DNA of 64,000 nucleotides from Rhizobium leguminosarum (GCF_002953715.1 NZ_CP025012.1:3798501-3862500); one strand, 5' to 3'; shown: positions 23,717 to 33,474, counted from the first letter of the stretch. Program-made: numbers and translations. Notes: a model not told the origin generated them from the letters alone.

Positions 23717-25095
23717 AAGCCGCCTATTCTCTCAGGCGCCGGCTGCTCTTCTGGCTGCTCGTCTCGACAGCCGTCATCGGCACACTGGCGCTCGCCGATA
23801 CCTATCGCGAGGCGGTCCAGACCTCGAATATCGTGTCCGACCGCGTGCTCGCCGGCTCAGCGTTGGCGATCGCCGAGCGCGTCGTCGTCGCCGAAGACGG
23901 CACGCTGCAGGTCGATATCCCCTATGTTGCACTTGAAATGCTGACCTCGGCCGCGCAGGATCGCGTCTTCTACCGCGTCGACGGCCCGCCGGGCAAATTC
24001 ATCACCGGCTACCAGTCCCTGCCGGTTCTGAAGAAGACGCCCGGCGATGGCGCAGCCTTTGCCGACGACACCTTCCGCGGCGAGCCGATCCGCGTCGCCA
24101 CACTCGAACGCTCCGCCTCGACAGGCATTCGCTCCGTGCCCTTCGTGGTGACGGTCGCCGAAACCACCATCGCCCGCCGGCAGCTGGCGCAGGCGATCCT
24201 CGTCCGCTCCGCACTCCGCCTCGCCTTCATGATCGCGGGCGCCGCCGTCATCGTCTGGATCTCGGTCACGGTGGCGCTCCGCCCGCTCTACAAGCTCGGC
24301 GACGCCATCGGCGAACGCAGCCCCGATGACCTTCATCCGATCAAGCAGACAGTGCCGAGCGAGGTCGAGCCGCTGGTCGATACGGTGAATTCCTTCATGG
24401 TCCGCCTGCAATCGGCGCTCGATGCGCTGCGCCATTTCACCGGCAATGCCAGCCACCAGCTGCGCACGCCGCTGGCGATCATTCGTACCCAGCTTGCCCT
24501 TTCCGCCCGCGCCGGCTCGCTTGATGAGGCGCAGTCGGCGGCACTGAAGGGCGACCAGGCGGTGGCGCATGCCGAACGCATCCTCGCCCAACTTCTCCTG
24601 ATGGCCAAGATCGACGCCGCCACCGCCAAGGAGGCACTGACCGCCTCCGCCATCGATCTTGCCGCCATCGCCCAGGAAATCACCGGCGAGCAGATTCCGA
24701 CGGCCGCCGTCGCCGGCATCGATCTCGGCTTCGAGGGCGAGAGCCCGGCGATGGTCCGCGCCGAGCCGCTGCTGATTGGCGAAATGCTGCGCAACCTTGC
24801 CGGCAATGCCATCGCCTATGCCGGCAAGGGAGCCGAAGTCACTGTCCGTATTATCGCCGCGTCAGAGACGATCCGCCTCGAAGTCGAGGACAATGGCCCC
24901 GGTATTCCCCGCGAGAAGCTGGAGGCCGTGCGCCGGCGTTTTTCGCGCGGCAATGAGTCCGGTGCACCCGGTGCCGGCCTCGGTCTGCCGATCGTCGAAG
25001 AAATCGCCAATCTTTTCAACGCCGACCTGACACTGGAGCCGGGCGCAGATGGCAAAGGCCTGAAGGCGGCCGTCACCTTTGCCAAGGCGGCGTAG
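23713..25095 (+). CDS. tctE: Sensor histidine kinase, TctE-like
   Basis: 460 residues in the inner membrane. One span at about 9-29 and one near 170-190 flank a periplasmic domain of the 2CSK_N type (SALAIAERVVVAEDG, DRVFYRVDGPPGKFITGYQSLP). The kinase core has phospho-acceptor His248 in GNASHQLRTPLAI, an N-box NLAGNAIAYAG, DNGPGIP and GAGLGLPIVEE. The start overlaps tctD (ATGA). It presumably senses an organic acid outside the cell and phosphorylates TctD. Confidence 0.86.
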   Translation: MKAAYSLRRRLLFWLLVSTAVIGTLALADTYREAVQTSNIVSDRVLAGSALAIAERVVVAEDGTLQVDIPYVALEMLTSAAQDRVFYRVDGPPGKFITGYQSLPVLKKTPGDGAAFADDTFRGEPIRVATLERSASTGIRSVPFVVTVAETTIARRQLAQAILVRSALRLAFMIAGAAVIVWISVTVALRPLYKLGDAIGERSPDDLHPIKQTVPSEVEPLVDTVNSFMVRLQSALDALRHFTGNASHQLRTPLAIIRTQLALSARAGSLDEAQSAALKGDQAVAHAERILAQLLLMAKIDAATAKEALTASAIDLAAIAQEITGEQIPTAAVAGIDLGFEGESPAMVRAEPLLIGEMLRNLAGNAIAYAGKGAEVTVRIIAASETIRLEVEDNGPGIPREKLEAVRRRFSRGNESGAPGAGLGLPIVEEIANLFNADLTLEPGADGKGLKAAVTFAKAA

Positions 25096-25198
25096 ATGCC
25101 GTCGACCTTTCCGCCTTGCTTTCTTTCGCTGCATTGCACACACTGATTTTTGGGAACAGCAAGCCGCACGACGATGCGCGCCGGATAAAAAGAGAAAT

Positions 25199-28100
25199 AT
25201 GTCGATCAAAGCCAGCATCTATCATCTGACGCATTACACCTATGACAAGCCGGTCCGCCTCGGCCCACAGATCATCCGGCTGAAACCTGCCTCGCATTCG
25301 AAGACACGGGTGCTCAGCCATTCGCTGAAGGTCACGCCCTCCAACCATTTCGTCAACCTGCAGCAAGACCCTTACGGCAATTACCTTGCCCGCTACGTCT
25401 TTCCGGATCCGGTGACGGAATTCAAGATCGAGGTCGATCTCGTCGCCGACATGACGGTCTACAATCCCTTCGACTTCTTCGTCGAGGAAGAGGCAACCAA
25501 GTGGCCCTTCGGATACCCTGAAACGATCCAGGAGGATCTGTCGATCTACATGACGCCGGAGCCGGCCGGTCCGCGCCTGAAGGCGCTGCTGCCGACGCTC
25601 GACTGGTCGCCCGACCAGCCGACGGTCGATATGATCGTCGGCCTGAATGCCCGCCTGCAACGGCAGATCGGCTATGTCATCCGCATGGAAACCGGTGTGC
25701 AGACGCCGGAGGAAACGTTGGAAAGCGCCAAGGGCTCCTGCCGCGACACCAGCTGGCTACTCGTCCAGATCCTTCGCCATCTCGGCCTCGCCGCCCGCTT
25801 CGTCTCCGGTTATCTCATTCAGCTGACGCCGGACCTGAAGGCGCTCGACGGCCCCTCCGGCACCGAAGTCGATTTCACTGACCTGCATGCCTGGGCGGAG
25901 GTCTATCTGCCCGGCGCCGGCTGGGTTGGCCTCGATCCGACGTCGGGCCTGCTGACCGGCGAAAGCCATATCCCGCTTGCCGCAACGCCGCATTACCGCA
26001 ACGCTGCCCCGATTTCCGGCGGTTATTTCGGCGAGGCCGAAACCGAGTTCGCCTTCGACATGAGGGTCTCGCGCGTCGCCGAACACCCGCGCATCACCAA
26101 GCCCTTCTCCGATGAAAGCTGGGACGAACTCAACGAACTCGGCGAGAAGGTCGATCGTGTCCTCGAAGCCGAGGACGTGCATCTGACGATGGGCGGCGAG
26201 CCGACCTTCGTTTCGATCGACGATTTCCAGTCCGAGGAGTGGAACACCGCCGCAGTCGGCCCGACCAAGCGCGAAAAGGCCGACATCCTGATCCGCAAGC
26301 TGCAAGAACGCTTCGCCCCCGGCGGCTTCCTGCATTACGGCCAGGGCAAATGGTATCCGGGCGAAAGCCTGCCGCGGTGGACCTTCTCGCTCTACTGGCG
26401 CCGCGACGGCAAGCCGGTCTGGCAGAACCTCGATCTGGTGGCCGCCGAAGGCAAGGATACCGGCGTCACCGCCGAGGATGCCGAGAAGCTCCTGACGGCG
26501 ATCGCAAAGGAACTGGCGATCAAACCTGACATGGTGCAGCCGGCCTATGAGGATCCGGCCGACTGGATCATCAAGGAGGGCAACCTTCCCGAAAATGTCG
26601 ATCCGGCGAATTCGAAGCTGAAGGATCCCGAGGAACGCAACCGTATCGCCCGCGTCTTCGCCCGCGGCCTCACCGTCGCGACCGGCTACATCCTTCCGGT
26701 CCAGGCATGGAACGCCAAGGCGGCCGAAAGCCGAGTCTGGATCAGCGAGAAATGGCGCACCCGCCGCGGCAAGATCTTCCTCGTCCCGGGCGACAGTCCG
26801 ATCGGTTACCGCCTGCCGCTCGGCACGCTGCCCTATGTTCCCCCGGCGCGTTATCCCTATATCCACCCCGCCGATCCGACGATCCCGCGCGAACCGCTGC
26901 CTGATGTCTTCGTACCGGCCGGCCGGGCCATGCCGGAAGCCTCCTTCCATGCCGACGAAAGCAATCGCGGCCGGATCGAACAGACGCTCGGCGAACTTCG
27001 CGGTGCCGTGCGCACCGCCATGTCGGTCGAGCCGCGCGACGGCAGGCTCTGCGTCTTCATGCCGCCGGTCGAGCGCATCGAGGACTATCTCGAGCTGATC
27101 GCGGCTGCCGAAAACGCCGCAGCCGAACTCAAGCTTCCGGTCCATATCGAAGGTTACCCGCCGCCGCAGGACGAGCGCATCAACGTCATCCGCGTCGCTC
27201 CGGATCCCGGCGTCATCGAGGTCAATATTCATCCGGCCTCGAACTGGAAGGACTGCGTCGACATTACCACGGCGATCTACGAGGAGGCGCGCGCCACCCG
27301 GCTCGGCGCCGACAAGTTCATGATCGACGGCCGTCACACCGGCACCGGCGGCGGCAACCATGTCGTCGTCGGCAGCGCCAATCCAAACAACAGCCCCTTC
27401 CTGCGACGTCCCGATCTCTTGAAGAGCGTCGTCCTCCACTGGCAGCGCCATCCCTCGCTCTCTTACCTCTTCTCCGGCATGTTCATCGGCCCGACCAGCC
27501 AGGCGCCGCGCATCGACGAGGCTCGTCACGACAGCCTCTACGAGCTGGAGATCGCCATGGCGCAGATCGCCGCTCCCGGCCGCGGCCAGCAGCCGCTGCC
27601 CTGGCTCGTCGACCGCCTGTTCCGCAATCTGTTGACCGACGTCACCGGCAACACCCACCGTGCCGAGATCTGCATCGACAAGCTGTTCTCGCCCGACGGC
27701 CCGACCGGACGGCTCGGCCTCATCGAGTTCCGCGGCTTCGAGATGCCGCCGAACGCACGCATGTCGCTTGCCCAGCAATTGCTGGTGCGCGCGCTGATCG
27801 CCCGCTTCTGGGTCAACCCGGTCGACGGGAAGTTCGTCCGCTGGGGCACGACCCTGCATGATCGTTTCATGCTGCCGCATTTCGTCTGGGCCGATTTCCT
27901 CGACGTGCTTGCCGACCTTCGTGAAAACGGCTTCGACGTCAGCCCGGAATGGTTCAAGGCCCAGCTCGAATTCCGCTTCCCCTTCTGCGGTGAAGTCGAA
28001 TATGAGGGCTCGAAGCTGGAACTGCGCCAGGCGCTGGAACCTTGGCATGTCATGGGCGAGGAAGGCGCGCCGGGCGGCACCGTCCGCTACGTCGACAGCT

Positions 28101-28525
28101 CCGTCGAGCGCCTTCAGGTGCGGCTCGAAACCAGCAATACCGCACGTTATACCGTCACCTGCAATGGCCGCACCCTGCCGCTGACGCCGACCGGCACTGC
28201 CGGCGTATCGGTCGCCGGCGTCCGCTACAAGGCATGGCAACCGTCCTCCGGTCTGCATCCCGTCCTGCCGATCAACACACCTTTGACGTTTGACATTTAT
28301 GATACATGGTCGAAGCGTTCGATCGGCGGCTGCATCTATCATGTTGCCCATCCGGGCGGCCGGACCTATGACACCTTCCCGGTCAACGGCAACGAGGCGG
28401 AAGCAAGGCGGCTCGCCCGCTTCGAGCCGTGGGGACATACGGCGGGCGGTTATATCCCGCGCGCCGAGACGGGTTCGCTTGAATTCCCGCTGACGCTGGA
28501 TTTGAGGCGGCCCGCCGGAATTTAA
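25199..28525 (+). CDS. Transglutaminase-like domain fused to DUF2126 (predicted peptide-modification protein)
   Basis: 1108 residues, cytoplasmic. The N-terminal beta domain (1-80) and transglutaminase/cysteine-protease fold (about 150-260) have an intact triad: Cys181 in KGSCRDTSWLL, His230 in DLHAWAEVYL and Asp246 in GLDPTS. The rest is DUF2126, with GGEPTFVSIDD, HYGQGKWYPGE and DGRHTGTGGGNHVVVG, a family thought to be a COOH-NH2 (amide) ligase. The ATG at 25199 is the first sensible start. It is first of three genes whose homologues travel together widely; the biochemical product is not known to me. Confidence 0.82.
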   Translation: MSIKASIYHLTHYTYDKPVRLGPQIIRLKPASHSKTRVLSHSLKVTPSNHFVNLQQDPYGNYLARYVFPDPVTEFKIEVDLVADMTVYNPFDFFVEEEATKWPFGYPETIQEDLSIYMTPEPAGPRLKALLPTLDWSPDQPTVDMIVGLNARLQRQIGYVIRMETGVQTPEETLESAKGSCRDTSWLLVQILRHLGLAARFVSGYLIQLTPDLKALDGPSGTEVDFTDLHAWAEVYLPGAGWVGLDPTSGLLTGESHIPLAATPHYRNAAPISGGYFGEAETEFAFDMRVSRVAEHPRITKPFSDESWDELNELGEKVDRVLEAEDVHLTMGGEPTFVSIDDFQSEEWNTAAVGPTKREKADILIRKLQERFAPGGFLHYGQGKWYPGESLPRWTFSLYWRRDGKPVWQNLDLVAAEGKDTGVTAEDAEKLLTAIAKELAIKPDMVQPAYEDPADWIIKEGNLPENVDPANSKLKDPEERNRIARVFARGLTVATGYILPVQAWNAKAAESRVWISEKWRTRRGKIFLVPGDSPIGYRLPLGTLPYVPPARYPYIHPADPTIPREPLPDVFVPAGRAMPEASFHADESNRGRIEQTLGELRGAVRTAMSVEPRDGRLCVFMPPVERIEDYLELIAAAENAAAELKLPVHIEGYPPPQDERINVIRVAPDPGVIEVNIHPASNWKDCVDITTAIYEEARATRLGADKFMIDGRHTGTGGGNHVVVGSANPNNSPFLRRPDLLKSVVLHWQRHPSLSYLFSGMFIGPTSQAPRIDEARHDSLYELEIAMAQIAAPGRGQQPLPWLVDRLFRNLLTDVTGNTHRAEICIDKLFSPDGPTGRLGLIEFRGFEMPPNARMSLAQQLLVRALIARFWVNPVDGKFVRWGTTLHDRFMLPHFVWADFLDVLADLRENGFDVSPEWFKAQLEFRFPFCGEVEYEGSKLELRQALEPWHVMGEEGAPGGTVRYVDSSVERLQVRLETSNTARYTVTCNGRTLPLTPTGTAGVSVAGVRYKAWQPSSGLHPVLPINTPLTFDIYDTWSKRSIGGCIYHVAHPGGRTYDTFPVNGNEAEARRLARFEPWGHTAGGYIPRAETGSLEFPLTLDLRRPAGI

Positions 28526-28570
28526 GGCCGAGGGTTGAGGCCGGGGGTTAGGGCCGGGGTTAGGGTTTCA
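28526..28570. repeat. Short GGCCGGGGTTA-type tandem repeat
   Basis: Immediately after the stop codon of the preceding gene, about three and a half degenerate copies of a 12-13 base unit (GGCCGRGGGTTR) run head to tail up to the next gene's start region. It may be slippage-generated, and it separates two otherwise tightly spaced genes. Confidence 0.5.
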
Positions 28571-28576
28571 GTTTTG

Positions 28577-30994
28577 ATGGGTAAGAGGCCGGCAGCGGAG
28601 CGCAAGGGAGAGGTAGAGGACCGCATCGGCAAGGGTGCGGCCTTCGACTATGCGCCGCTTCCTGGTTCCGCTGACGAGATGGTCGACAACAAAGGCGCTG
28701 TCCGCCCGGTCTGGCAGCGTTTCCTCTCGCATTTGAGCGCAATGCCGGAAAAGGATCTTGCCGAGCGTTTCGCCCGCGCCGACCGCTACCTGCGGGATGC
28801 CGGGGTCTTCTACCGCGCCTATGGCAGCAAAGGCACCGGCGAACGCGAATGGCCGATCTCGCATATCCCGGTGCTGATCGACGAGCGCGAATGGAAGACG
28901 CTGTCGGCGGGCCTCGTCCAGCGCGCCGACCTGCTGGAGGCGATCGTTGCCGATATCTACGGCGACAACCGACTGGTGGAGGAAGGGGTCCTGCCGCCGG
29001 CGCTGATGGCCGCCAATCCCGAATTCCAGCGCCCGCTCGCCGGCATCCGGCCGGGCTCCGGACATTATTTGCATTTTTGCGCCTTCGAGATCGGCCGCGG
29101 ACCTGACGGCAACTGGTGGGTGCTGGCCGACAGGACGCAGGCGCCGTCGGGCGCCGGTTTCGCTCTGGAAAGCCGCGTCGCGACGACCCGGGCCTTTTCG
29201 GATATCTATGCCGAAACCCCGGTCCATCGCCTCGCCTCCTTCTTTGGCGCCTTCCGCGACGCGCTTCAGGGCATGAAACATTCGGGCGACGACCGCATCG
29301 CCGTACTGACGCCCGGCCCCGCCAACGAGACCTACTACGAGCACGCCTACATCGCCCGCTATCTCGGCTTCATGCTGCTCGAGGGCGAAGACCTGACCGT
29401 CGTCAAGGGCCGCGTCATGGTGCGCACCGTCGCCGGTCTGAAGCCGATCGGCGTACTCTGGCGCCGTCTCGATTCGGCCTTTGCCGACCCGCTGGAACTG
29501 AACCAGAATTCGCATATCGGGACGCCGGGCCTGGTGGAAGCGCTGCGCGCCGAAAGCGTCACCATCGTCAATGCGCTCGGCACCGGCGTTCTCGAAACCC
29601 GGGCGCTTCTGGCCTTCATGCCGACCATCTGCCACCGTCTGCTGGGGGAGGATCTGCAGCTGCCCTCGATCGCCACCTGGTGGTGCGGCCAGAAGGAAGA
29701 GCGTGAGCACGTCGCAAAGAACATCGAGAAGATGGTCATCGGGCCGGCCTATTCCCGGGCACCCTTCTTCGACGACAACGGCGAATCCGTGCTCGGCTCA
29801 TCGCTGCGTGCGACCGCCAGGGATTCCATTACCGACTGGCTAAGTTCGGACGGCCCCAAACTGGTCGGCCAGGAGGTCGTCACGCTGTCGACGACTCCCG
29901 CCTGGGTGGACGGCAAGCTCGTGCCGCGGCCGATGTCGCTGCGCGTCTTCGCTGCCCGCACGGCAAATGGCTGGCAGATCATGCCCGGCGGTTTTGCCCG
30001 CATCGGCTCCGGCGCCGATGTCGCAGCGATCGCCATGCAGTCGGGCGGAGCGGCCGCCGACGTCTGGATCGTCAGCGACAAGCCGGTCGAGCGCCACACG
30101 CTGCTACCAGCCGAGGGCAGCTTCACCCGCAACATGCCGGGCAGTCTGCCGAGCCGGGCAGCCGATAATCTGTTCTGGCTCGGCCGCTACATCGAACGCG
30201 CCGAAGGGGCGCTGCGCATCCTGCGCGCCTGGCATGCGCGTTACGCCGAAGCTGCCGATCCGAGCCAGCCGCTGCTCGCCGATGTCTCCGAGTATCTCAC
30301 CGCCGTCGATATCGATACCGCCGAGGCCGTGCCGGAAACGCTGCTGCGCAACATCGATAGCGCCGTCTATTCGGCGAGCAACATCCGCGACCGTTTCTCG
30401 CCGGACGGCTGGCTGGCACTCAACGATCTCGCCAAGACCGCCCGACGCTTTCACGTCACCGTCGCTGCCGGCGACGATGCCAGCCATGCGATGACGATCC
30501 TTCTGCGTAAACTCGCGGGCTTCGCCGGCCTCGTGCACGAGAACATGTACCGCTTCACCGGCTGGCGCTTCCTCTCGCTCGGCCGCTATATCGAGCGCGG
30601 CCTGCACATGACGCGCCTGCTCGGCCACATGTCCGGCCCGGAAGCGCCCGACGGCGCCCTCGACATGCTGCTCGAGATCGGCGACAGCGTCATGACCCAC
30701 CGCCGCCGCTACAACGTCAACACGGCACGGCTGACCGTCACCGACTTGCTGGCGCTCGACCCCCTGAACCCCCGCTCGGTCCTCTTCCAGGTGAACGAGA
30801 TCCACCATGAGGTCGAGCAGCTGCCGAATGCCCTGATCAACGGCCAGATGTCGCCCTTCTACCGCGAGGCGATGCGGCTCCATTCCGGCCTGGCGGTGAT
30901 GACGCCGGAGGGCATGGGGGTCGAGGTCTATCAACGGCTCGAACGCGAATTGGAGCAGCTTTCCGATCTGCTCGCCCAGACCTATCTCGGGTGA
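28577..30994 (+). CDS. Circularly permuted ATP-grasp protein fused to an alpha-E domain
   Basis: 805 residues. The first about 480 form the circularly permuted ATP-grasp unit (DUF404/DUF407; PVLIDEREWK, IYGDNRLVEEGVLPP, TPGPANETYYEHAYIA, LEGEDLTVVKGRVMVRTV, GQKEEREHV), predicted to make an amide bond using ATP. The last about 300 form the helical alpha-E domain (SRAADNLFWLGRYIERAEGALRI, with a repeated GRYIERG). In many genomes the two parts are separate neighbours; here they are fused. ATG at 28577 is preceded only by the tandem repeat, with no clear ribosome site; an in-frame TTG exists at 28535. Overlaps the next gene by 4 bp. Confidence 0.82.
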   Translation: MGKRPAAERKGEVEDRIGKGAAFDYAPLPGSADEMVDNKGAVRPVWQRFLSHLSAMPEKDLAERFARADRYLRDAGVFYRAYGSKGTGEREWPISHIPVLIDEREWKTLSAGLVQRADLLEAIVADIYGDNRLVEEGVLPPALMAANPEFQRPLAGIRPGSGHYLHFCAFEIGRGPDGNWWVLADRTQAPSGAGFALESRVATTRAFSDIYAETPVHRLASFFGAFRDALQGMKHSGDDRIAVLTPGPANETYYEHAYIARYLGFMLLEGEDLTVVKGRVMVRTVAGLKPIGVLWRRLDSAFADPLELNQNSHIGTPGLVEALRAESVTIVNALGTGVLETRALLAFMPTICHRLLGEDLQLPSIATWWCGQKEEREHVAKNIEKMVIGPAYSRAPFFDDNGESVLGSSLRATARDSITDWLSSDGPKLVGQEVVTLSTTPAWVDGKLVPRPMSLRVFAARTANGWQIMPGGFARIGSGADVAAIAMQSGGAAADVWIVSDKPVERHTLLPAEGSFTRNMPGSLPSRAADNLFWLGRYIERAEGALRILRAWHARYAEAADPSQPLLADVSEYLTAVDIDTAEAVPETLLRNIDSAVYSASNIRDRFSPDGWLALNDLAKTARRFHVTVAAGDDASHAMTILLRKLAGFAGLVHENMYRFTGWRFLSLGRYIERGLHMTRLLGHMSGPEAPDGALDMLLEIGDSVMTHRRRYNVNTARLTVTDLLALDPLNPRSVLFQVNEIHHEVEQLPNALINGQMSPFYREAMRLHSGLAVMTPEGMGVEVYQRLERELEQLSDLLAQTYLG

Positions 30995-31878
30995 CGGCGA
31001 TGCTCTACGATCTCTCCCTCCACATGGGTTACAGCTACGACGTGCCGGCCTCCGGCGCCCGCCACGTCATGCGCCTGATGCCGCTGTCGCTGCCCAACCG
31101 GCAGCGCCTGGTCGCCGGCTCGATCACCATCTCGCCGACGCCGGACGAGCAGTCGCATTTCGTCGATTTCTTCCATCATCCCACCACCTCCTTCATGCTG
31201 CGCGCGCCGCACGAGACGCTCGACATTCGCATGCAGGCCCGCGTGCAGGTGGAAAGCCAGCCGATCGCCGCCGATTTCTCGCCGTTGCTTGCCGACTTGC
31301 CGGAGGAAATATCAGGCATCTGGTCGTTGGCGCCGGATTCGCCGCACCACTTCCTTGGCGATAGCCCGCGCCTGACCCAAGCGCGCGAGATCGCCGACTA
31401 TGCGCAAAGCTGTGCCACGCCTGAGCTGACGGCGATGCAGATCGCCCATGCGCTCTGTGCCCGCATCAACAAGGATTTCACCTACGACCCCGACGCGACG
31501 ACGGTGGACACGACGCCGCTCGAGGCGTTCAAGTTGAAGCGCGGCGTCTGCCAGGATTTCACCCACATCATGATCCTGGCGCTCCGAAGCCTCGGCATTC
31601 CGGCCGGCTACGTCTCCGGTTTCCTGCGCACCATCCCGCCGCCCGGCAAGGAACGGTTGGAAGGGGCGGACGCCATGCATGCCTGGGTCAGGATCTGGTG
31701 CGGTGAGACGATCGGCTGGATCGAACTCGATCCGACCAACAACATCCCCGCCGGCATGGACCACATCGTCGTCGCCTATGGCCGCGACTATTCCGACGTC
31801 GTTCCCGTCATCGGCGTATTGAAAAGCTATGGCGGCCAACGCGCCGTCCAGGCGGTCGACGTGATCCCGCTGAAATAA
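30991..31878 (+). CDS. Transglutaminase-family cysteine peptidase-fold protein
   Basis: 295 residues with an N-terminal beta domain (LYDLSLHMGYSYDVPASGAR) and a transglutaminase core. The triad is intact: Cys187 in RGVCQDFTHIMI, His230 in DAMHAWVRIW and Asp247 in IELDPTNN. GTG start at 30991 overlaps the stop of the ATP-grasp gene (GTGA), showing coupling; ATG at 31000 is an alternative. With the two upstream genes it forms a predicted amide-ligation and peptide-hydrolysis or crosslinking system of unknown substrate. Confidence 0.85.
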   Translation: MTAMLYDLSLHMGYSYDVPASGARHVMRLMPLSLPNRQRLVAGSITISPTPDEQSHFVDFFHHPTTSFMLRAPHETLDIRMQARVQVESQPIAADFSPLLADLPEEISGIWSLAPDSPHHFLGDSPRLTQAREIADYAQSCATPELTAMQIAHALCARINKDFTYDPDATTVDTTPLEAFKLKRGVCQDFTHIMILALRSLGIPAGYVSGFLRTIPPPGKERLEGADAMHAWVRIWCGETIGWIELDPTNNIPAGMDHIVVAYGRDYSDVVPVIGVLKSYGGQRAVQAVDVIPLK

Positions 31879-31950
31879 TCCCAAAACTGGAAAAATCCGA
31901 CGATTCGTTAAAATTCTATTGATGCCGTAAGGACAGCGGAAAGGAGGGGC

Positions 31951-33192
31951 GTGGCTAATATCACCTCACAGGGCCTCCATATACGGGTGAACATGATGAG
32001 CACCTCCTCTTTGCATCCCTGCCTGCGTCGCATGCTTGGCGACCGTGGCGGTAACTTCGGAATCATGACTGCCATTCTTCTGCCTGTACTTGTCGGCGCC
32101 GCCGGCCTGGCAATCGACTTTTCGAATGCGATCCTGTCTAAGCGTGAACTGCAGGAAGCTACGGATGCCGGTGCTCTTGCCGCCGCAACCGCGCTTGCCA
32201 ACGGAACGGCTCCGACCACTGCTGCCGCCGAGACCATCGCGAAAGAATTCGTAAGCGGCCAGATGGCCAATTATGTCGGCACCGAGGCCATGAACAGCAT
32301 CAAGGCTGGAACGAGCGTCAACGTCAACGCGAGCACGACGGCAACGAGCAAGAGCTATAAGATTACCGTCAACACCTCCTATACCATTGCCACCACACCA
32401 TTCATGGGCGTTTTGGGCTACAAGACGATGAATATCGGCGCCTCGAGTTCGACTTCGAGCGGCACGAACGATACTAAGACCGCCCTCTCCATGGAACTGG
32501 TGCTCGACCAATCTGGTTCGATGGGCGACAACACCACTACCTGCGCCACCTATAGTGGCAAAAAGTGTAAGACCTACGTTACCAAGATCGACGCGCTCAA
32601 ACAGGCAGCCGATGCCCTCTTTACGGCATTGAACACCGCCGATCCGGACCACAGCCTCGTACGCACCGGTGCGTATTCTTACAATAACGGTCTTATTTAT
32701 AATACCCAAAAGACCCAGATCAAAAGCATGAGCGGTATGGCCTGGGGCACGGCGACGACAGCAACTTATGTGAGCGGGATTACAGCAAGCGGCGGGACCG
32801 ATGCCACCGAACCAATGAGGCAAGCAACTCTTTCCATCGCGAAAGCTTCGGACGGTTCGGACGTTGAGACTCAAGCACATGTGGCCAAAGGCAACAGAAT
32901 TGTGTCTCGCTACATTATTCTGATGACCGACGGCGAAATGACCGGCAACACGGGCGAATGGCAACAGTCATTCGACCAGAATGTTCGTGACCAATGCGAT
33001 GCAACCAAGACAGCCGGCATCAAGATCTTCAGCGTCGCCTTCATGGCCCCGGACAAAGGCAAGCAGCTACTCCAGTACTGCGCGTCGCCGGGCGGCAACT
33101 ATTACGAGGCCGAAACCATGGAGAAGCTGGTGGCGTCCTTTACCAGCATCGCAAAAGAGGCGACGAAGGCTCTCACGCTGCTGACGAACTGA
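31951..33192 (+). CDS. TadG-like pilus-assembly protein with von Willebrand factor A domain
   Basis: 413 residues. A TadE/TadG-type membrane anchor (GGNFGIMTAILLPVLVGAAGLAIDF) near residue 34-58 is followed by an alanine/threonine-rich extracytoplasmic region and a vWA domain with a full MIDAS site: LVLDQSGSMGDN, GGTDATEPM and LMTDGEMTG. Four cysteines flank the domain. The GTG start at 31951 has an excellent AAGGAGG; ATG 31993 is an alternative. No tad/cpa secretion genes are in the window, so it is an orphan whose partners must lie elsewhere. Confidence 0.82.
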   Translation: MANITSQGLHIRVNMMSTSSLHPCLRRMLGDRGGNFGIMTAILLPVLVGAAGLAIDFSNAILSKRELQEATDAGALAAATALANGTAPTTAAAETIAKEFVSGQMANYVGTEAMNSIKAGTSVNVNASTTATSKSYKITVNTSYTIATTPFMGVLGYKTMNIGASSSTSSGTNDTKTALSMELVLDQSGSMGDNTTTCATYSGKKCKTYVTKIDALKQAADALFTALNTADPDHSLVRTGAYSYNNGLIYNTQKTQIKSMSGMAWGTATTATYVSGITASGGTDATEPMRQATLSIAKASDGSDVETQAHVAKGNRIVSRYIILMTDGEMTGNTGEWQQSFDQNVRDQCDATKTAGIKIFSVAFMAPDKGKQLLQYCASPGGNYYEAETMEKLVASFTSIAKEATKALTLLTN

Positions 33193-33225
33193 TTGCCTCA
33201 GCCCAGCCGGTAGTTTAACCCAGCA

Positions 33226-33262
33226 AAAAGCCGCGACGGAACAAACCAGCGCGGCTTTTCGT
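33226..33262 (+). terminator. Intrinsic terminator after the TadG-like gene
   Basis: AAAAGCCGCG (33226-33235) pairs with CGCGGCTTTT (33250-33259), giving a 10-bp perfect stem ending in TTTTCGTT. Confidence 0.85.
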
Positions 33263-33474
33263 TATGCTCGTTCGGCCCATCAGATCCGGAAAAGCCATTG
33301 AAATCAACCCCCTCGACCCGCGTGAATATGAAGGTTTCGCAAATTTTTCGTTTGCCCAAATCCCTTGTTGCAAGTGCTTAGTAACGATGCATAAACTGTC
33401 GGCCGAGCAAGCGACAAATTGATTGAATCAGGCATAACATCCTGAAACAAAATTAAAATTGGCGAGACCTGACG

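Noticed and set aside
25757..28438. 893-codon minus-strand frame opposite the transglutaminase-DUF2126 gene
   Set aside because: Shadow of a conserved gene with an intact catalytic triad; the antisense translation has no family features.
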